Assembly: GCA_964036665.1 (NCBI GenBank)
Contig: OZ038532.1
Coordinates: forward strand, 2,232,001 to 2,296,000
Source of the DNA: Gordius sp. MW1
Lineage: Eukaryota > Nematomorpha > Gordioida > Gordea > Gordiidae
Length of the DNA stretch: 64,000 nucleotides
Reading direction: 5' to 3'
Translations under genes and position numbers: made by a program
Notes under the pieces: model-generated
Database searches by the model: none
Told to the model about the DNA's origin: nothing
What the model saw: only the letters and a program-made list of their open reading frames with translations
Shown: positions 27,901-33,900 of the stretch, piece by piece
How positions within the stretch are numbered: the first letter of the stretch is position 1
How the letters are laid out: every line of letters begins with the position of its first letter

Positions 27901-30900
27901 CAAATTAGGTTGTAATTATTAATATTTTATTTTTTAATAGTTAAAAACGTTTTTTTTTGTTTATTTCAAATCTTGAGAATGATGAATCTAAACCTTTGCT
28001 GATACCTACAAATTAAAAAACATGCAACATTTAAGCTTGGGAAAAATTTTGCATCTTACAAAATCGGTGTTATGTTATGCGTCTGAAATGTAAATCTGCT
28101 GTGAATTCGAAGTCAAGACACGGCTATGTTATAACCCTTACGACGATTTTTGCTGCGCAGCAAAATTCGATATTAAGACAAGCCCTTAGATATAATTTTA
28201 TGTTGTTAAAAAGGTAAAGGTGGCCATTGCTATAGATAGGCCATCTGTATTATTTCAGTGTAATTACAGTAATTAATATTAAAATTAATCTCAAATCAAC
28301 TGAGCAAAAAATGTGGGCATTTTTACCATAATTTTGTTAGATTAATAATAATTATTTGACAAAAAAAAATTATGACAAATGTCCCTTCTGGTCTTCGTTT
28401 AAACGTAATAAGGTATGATTATTCTTTAAATTAAATATCGTAAAAACGGTTGTATGGTTCGTCAAAACATATACGGACCAATCTTTTTGGTCTGTTTTTC
28501 TTAGTCGACCTTTAAGCTTAGTCGAAATTAGAAAATAGACCGAATTCGATCGCTAGTCTTATTTGAAGCAAAGATCGACCAAACAAAACCCAGCCGTTTT
28601 TACAACATTAATTTTCAGATTAGCATAAATGTATTAAAATGACATTTTATTGTTAAAATGGATTGAATAAATATAATAACACATTTTTATTATTAATTAA
28701 ATGTGTTGTGGTTTTAAAATGTAAATAAATTCCATTTAACTCCTATGGCTTTGAAGAAACCCCATTATATTTAAATTTTTAAAACAATAATTCTAAAATA
28801 ATTATATTATCTTAATCTTATTATTTTTTGAGAGCCATAATTTTATTTTTCTTTAAAAAAGCAATAAATAAACTTAACCATAAAAATATAAATAGAATCT
28901 GTTTAGCTTGTGACACATTATACGTGTACGCGTGTACTGACGTATTTGCCCCATTTAATCAAAACAAAGATCCTCTCTATTTAGCCGAGACACTAAAAAT
29001 TTTAAAATACTTGAAACTTGATCCCATTCCCATGATAATCGAGAATCCTTTTTTATATGACAGAAAATTGGTATTACTATTTGTAAATATTATTCAATAG
29101 CAATCCCCCCCCCCCTAGAGGCCTGCAAATTCACTTTTTTTCAACCCGAACCCGACCCGACCCGAAAGCGTTTTTAAATTTTCAACCCGAACCCGACCCG
29201 ACCCGAAGCGTTTTTAAAATTTCAACCCGAACCCGACCCGACCCGAAAGCGTTTTTAAATTTTCAACCCGAACCCGACCCGACCCGAAAGCGTTTTTAAA
29301 TTTTCAACGACTCTAACCAGTAGAAAAATTTGAGGATGAAAAATTTATTCGACAGAAATGATCATACAAAATTTGATTAATAAATTTATTAAATTGATTT
29401 ACTATAATTATGTATAAATTTTATGGCGTCTACAATTTCGGGGCGTAAATTAGACCTTCTCTCTTCTATAATTCTTCCAGCAGTGGAAAAGGACCTCTCA
29501 CTACTGGTAGAAGAAGCTGGTATGGCCAAAAATTTACGAGCCAATAGGGACAATGTCGGATATTTACATGAATTAATCTTCCACCATTCCAAAAGCTTTT
29601 TGAAGCTGTATACACATTTTTTTCAAGCATATTCTTTATCTTATGTTGCATATTTTCATTTTGGTCATTCTTATTCACTTAAATAAAATTAGTGTCATAG
29701 ATATATATATTGGTAGGGTAGGATGTAGGAATAATAGATTTACTTTTTTGTTGATTTATAAGTATGTAGTTATATCTTTTTTTAGTTAAATTTCTAATTT
29801 ACTCTAAAGACTATAAACAATAATAAATAATCATTTGTTAATATTTTACCTTTCGTTATTCGACTTTAAATTGAATAATGTAGTTAAATTTATAATCTTC
29901 TCTATAGAGTATAGAATAGACTATAAACAATTAAAAAATACTCATTTGTTAATATTTTACCTTTCGTGATTCAGCTTTAAATTTAAATTTGCCTCCAAAT
30001 TAAACGAATTAAAAAATCGAAAAGGAAATTGATTCTATGAATGAATGAATATAATTAGTTTAGTCATACAATTCGATATTGTATAACTAAAATTATAGAA
30101 AATAGCATTAATTTAACAAATACGTTTCGTTCATTTTGTAATGTAAGATTCATATCCTTTGACCCGACTCTATAAATCCAACCCGACCCGACCCGAATGC
30201 ATTCTAAAATTTTCAACCCGAACCCGACCCGACCCGAAAATTTTTAACTCTAACCCGACCCGACCCGACCTCGGGTCGGGTCGGGTTTCGGGTGACCCGT
30301 GCAGGCCTCTACGGCCCCCCCCCCTAATTGACAAAAAAAATTAAATGGAAAAACCCTTAAAAATTAATAAAAAATTATGTTTAACCCCTCCCCCCCTTCC
30401 TTAATTGAATTTTTAAACGTTTCCCCCCCCCCCCCTAATCGAAAACTTAGCTACGCGCCCATGCCTAACCTAACTTTATTTTTTATTTATTTCATTCACC
30501 TTGATATAATCATAGGATATAATATGTATTTTTAATAGCTTTTCAAAGAAATCAGCCGTCGCTGCTACACTCTAAATATGCCACATTTTTTTTAACAAAA
30601 AATTGGTATTTTATGGCAAAGTACTATTTTAAATCCCTGACCGACAGCTGGCCACTTTTAATAGACGACACATGCGACGCTTTTGAATTATAATTTTTTT
30701 TATTTTGTTTTATACCCGCTCTTATATTTTTCGAATTTTAACACTTCGTTTATATAATGTTCTTACGTTCAAATAATCAATATATTTAACAAAAAAAAAT
30801 TTAATGTTAATTATAATCTAAATAATAATTTTTTGTTAATTTAAAAAGTAAAATATATTTATAACAAAATAGTCTATATTTAAAAAATAAAAAAAGATGT

Positions 30901-33900
30901 GAAAAAAATAAGGTCCCACCGAGATTCGAACTCGGATTGTAGGATTCAAAGTCCTAAGTGCTAGCCATTACACCATGGGACCGTTGAGTAAGTTTATACA
31001 AAGAAGGTATATATAATGATTGAGTGAAGTTTAGAGATCATTTACTGGTTTTTGAGTGACGAAAAATATAAAATAAAACATTGAAAAGGTGAAAAAACAA
31101 AATTAGGACTTTCCAATTTTCATAAAGTAAATATTTTAGCAAATAAAAGTCCTTAAGAAATGTTAGATCTTCTGTAGAATTGTGGAATTATACACTATAA
31201 ATATATTGGAAGATGTGATGGTTACATTTACATTGACTAGATAGACTGTTTGTTATAGGACTGCAAAATCACTTTTTTAACCCGAACCCGACCCGAAAGC
31301 ATATTAAAATTTTTAACCCAAACCCGAAGAATTTCAAAATTTTCAACCCAAACACGACCCGATATTGGGTGGGGCTTCGGGTCACCCGTGCAGTTCTCTA
31401 CTCTTATCAACTCTAAGTCATAGACTAGATAGACTGCTCATCAACGCACAAAATGTGTACCCTTTTTTCCACCATTTTGAAACGAGGATTGTAACGTTGT
31501 GAGCATATAGAAACTAGTAATTTTCGCAAATTAAATAATTGTAAAAAGGTAAATAAAAAAATATTAAAGTGGGTAGATATCAAAAACAGCATTTTAAAAT
31601 AAATATCATTCAAAAAATACATAAAAATTAAAGATGTAAAAACTGCGATTAAAGTTTGTTTAATAATATAGTGCCATCAATATTTTGTATAATATTAATT
31701 TATTGACGTTTTTTTAATTTATAAACTAGTGAGGAAGGTAAATTGACTGTTATAGGGCAAAATTACAGGTTAAAATACACCAAATACAATCTTCAAAATG
31801 GAGGAAAATTAGACACACAATTACCCATATTCAACATATGGCATGAGCAGTCTATAGTCTAAGCTCTAAGTATACCGTTTTCCGCCATTCTGAAATGTGT
31901 ATTAATAGGGGAAGGACATTGAGATTATAGTAATTTTGGTTAAAGTGTTTTTAAAACGTTATAAAAAAATATTAAACTAGTCAAACATTAGAACCAGCAA
32001 TTTAAAATATATACCATTTACAAAATTCATAAAAATAAAACCACGATGATGTGATGTTAAAGCAATTTTATAAGACATAAAATTGGCATTCCAATCTGTA
32101 AATATAATGCAATAGCAATATCAGAATGTTTTCCCAATATTTATAATTAACCTTTATTTATTTATTTCATCTTCATAAAAAATGTACTTTTAAAATTTTA
32201 GTGACATCTGCATTTCATTAAATAATCATTTATTAATATTCTCTTTATTTATTAATGAGGAAGGTAAATTCACTTTTTCTGTAACAACAGGGTACACTAC
32301 AGAAAGACATGGGAGATAGTTAAATTCAAAATGGTGGATTTAATAGTACACATTTTACCATATGAAACGTATGACATAAACAGTCTATGTAGTCTATGGT
32401 TGGTTGTACAGACTATAAAGCTTTTAGGACATGAGCTAGTTGAATTAACTCTGATGATCTCATAAATTTAGATTTGTAACCAGTAAAGAAACCTTCTTAT
32501 AAATTAACTCTATATATCTTGTGCAAGCCTTACTAATAAATGTCATAACTCCATGGGTGTAGTAGCCAGCAACTGCCCCCTACTCCATAAATTCTTTAAA
32601 ATTTAAGAAAATTTTTGGTTAAAATTTCAAAAAATTGACATTTTGCCTCTCTTTAAATCATAATTGCCCCCCCCCCTAGTTTCATGGCTAGGCTAGGCCC
32701 ATGCATGCCTCTAAAAGTAAGTTTGTTAATTATAATTGACACAATCAGTGTAGGAGATCCTTTTACTCAATAAATTTAATTAAATACATTAAATCACAAA
32801 AAAATAACATGCAATCCAATTTTTTCTGCCTCGAGTCCAAGTTTGATTAATAATTTATGAGTCGTATTTTTACCAATTAATAAATTAAATCCAAATATTT
32901 AACCGTGGGACTAAGGAAGGCCAAGGCCATATTTATTATTTCCAATTTATTAAGGCTATTTATAACCTAAAACCTATATTTTTCAAGCCAAAATTTAAAT
33001 TAGTGAGGACAGACCAAAAACTATTTACCAATTTATCTAAAATTTAACTTAGATTTTGGTTAAATCTATTATAGATCTTTGATTTAAGAAGGAGGAGAGG
33101 GGGGCAGAGATCAGATTTGTTTAAGATTTTATGTTCAAACCCGGCCCGGGCCGGTCCGAACTTAAGCCTTAGCCCACCCGTGCGCGCCCAAACACTTATA
33201 AGTGTAGGCCCGGCCAAGCCCGAATCATTAGAACTGCCCGGCCCAAACTGATGATTTTTTAAAGTTTTAGCAATAATTTTGAATTAAATTCTTGTTTTTT
33301 TCCTAAAACTACGATTAATTGTAAATTATAGGATCGATTAAAAAGTTCAAAGATAATACATTAAAGCAATATAATAGATTATTTACAAAAAAAATTCTTT
33401 GAGCCCGAACTGCTAGAATCTTGGTCAGGTGCCGGCCCGGGCGCGCCCGACCTGGGTCGGACCCGCAGTTTCTGGCGGGGGGCTGAGAGGGGAGCCAATA
33501 AATTTAATAAATTCTAATTTAATCAATTTCTCTCTCTCTCTCTCTCTCTCCTCTCTCCCTCCCATCTATTATGAGCTTTAATTTACAAATTTAAGTTGGC
33601 ACATCTAATTATATATCGATTTAAGGCTTAAGCGGTTTGTGGGGTCTTATAGACCCCAAACCTGGTTTGTCCTTGATATTTCCACACACTCAATATATTT
33701 AAACAATTAAATTAGCTTTCCGACAAGGCACTGCCAACAGCTCATTTGTCATATGAGGCCTCCCGAATATTTAATTACATTTCCCTATTCCCTATTTTAA
33801 AAATTATGATATGAAACAACTCACGGGAGGGGGCGATGGTGTGCAAAAATAGCCAGTTTCGCAATTATCCGATATATAGGGAACAACCTAGACAAGTTGG

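Noticed and set aside
33128-33480. GGCCCGGGC-rich block as a CpG island
   Set aside because: GC-rich parts are scattered repeat-like runs similar to 41255 and 51740; no gene start nearby.
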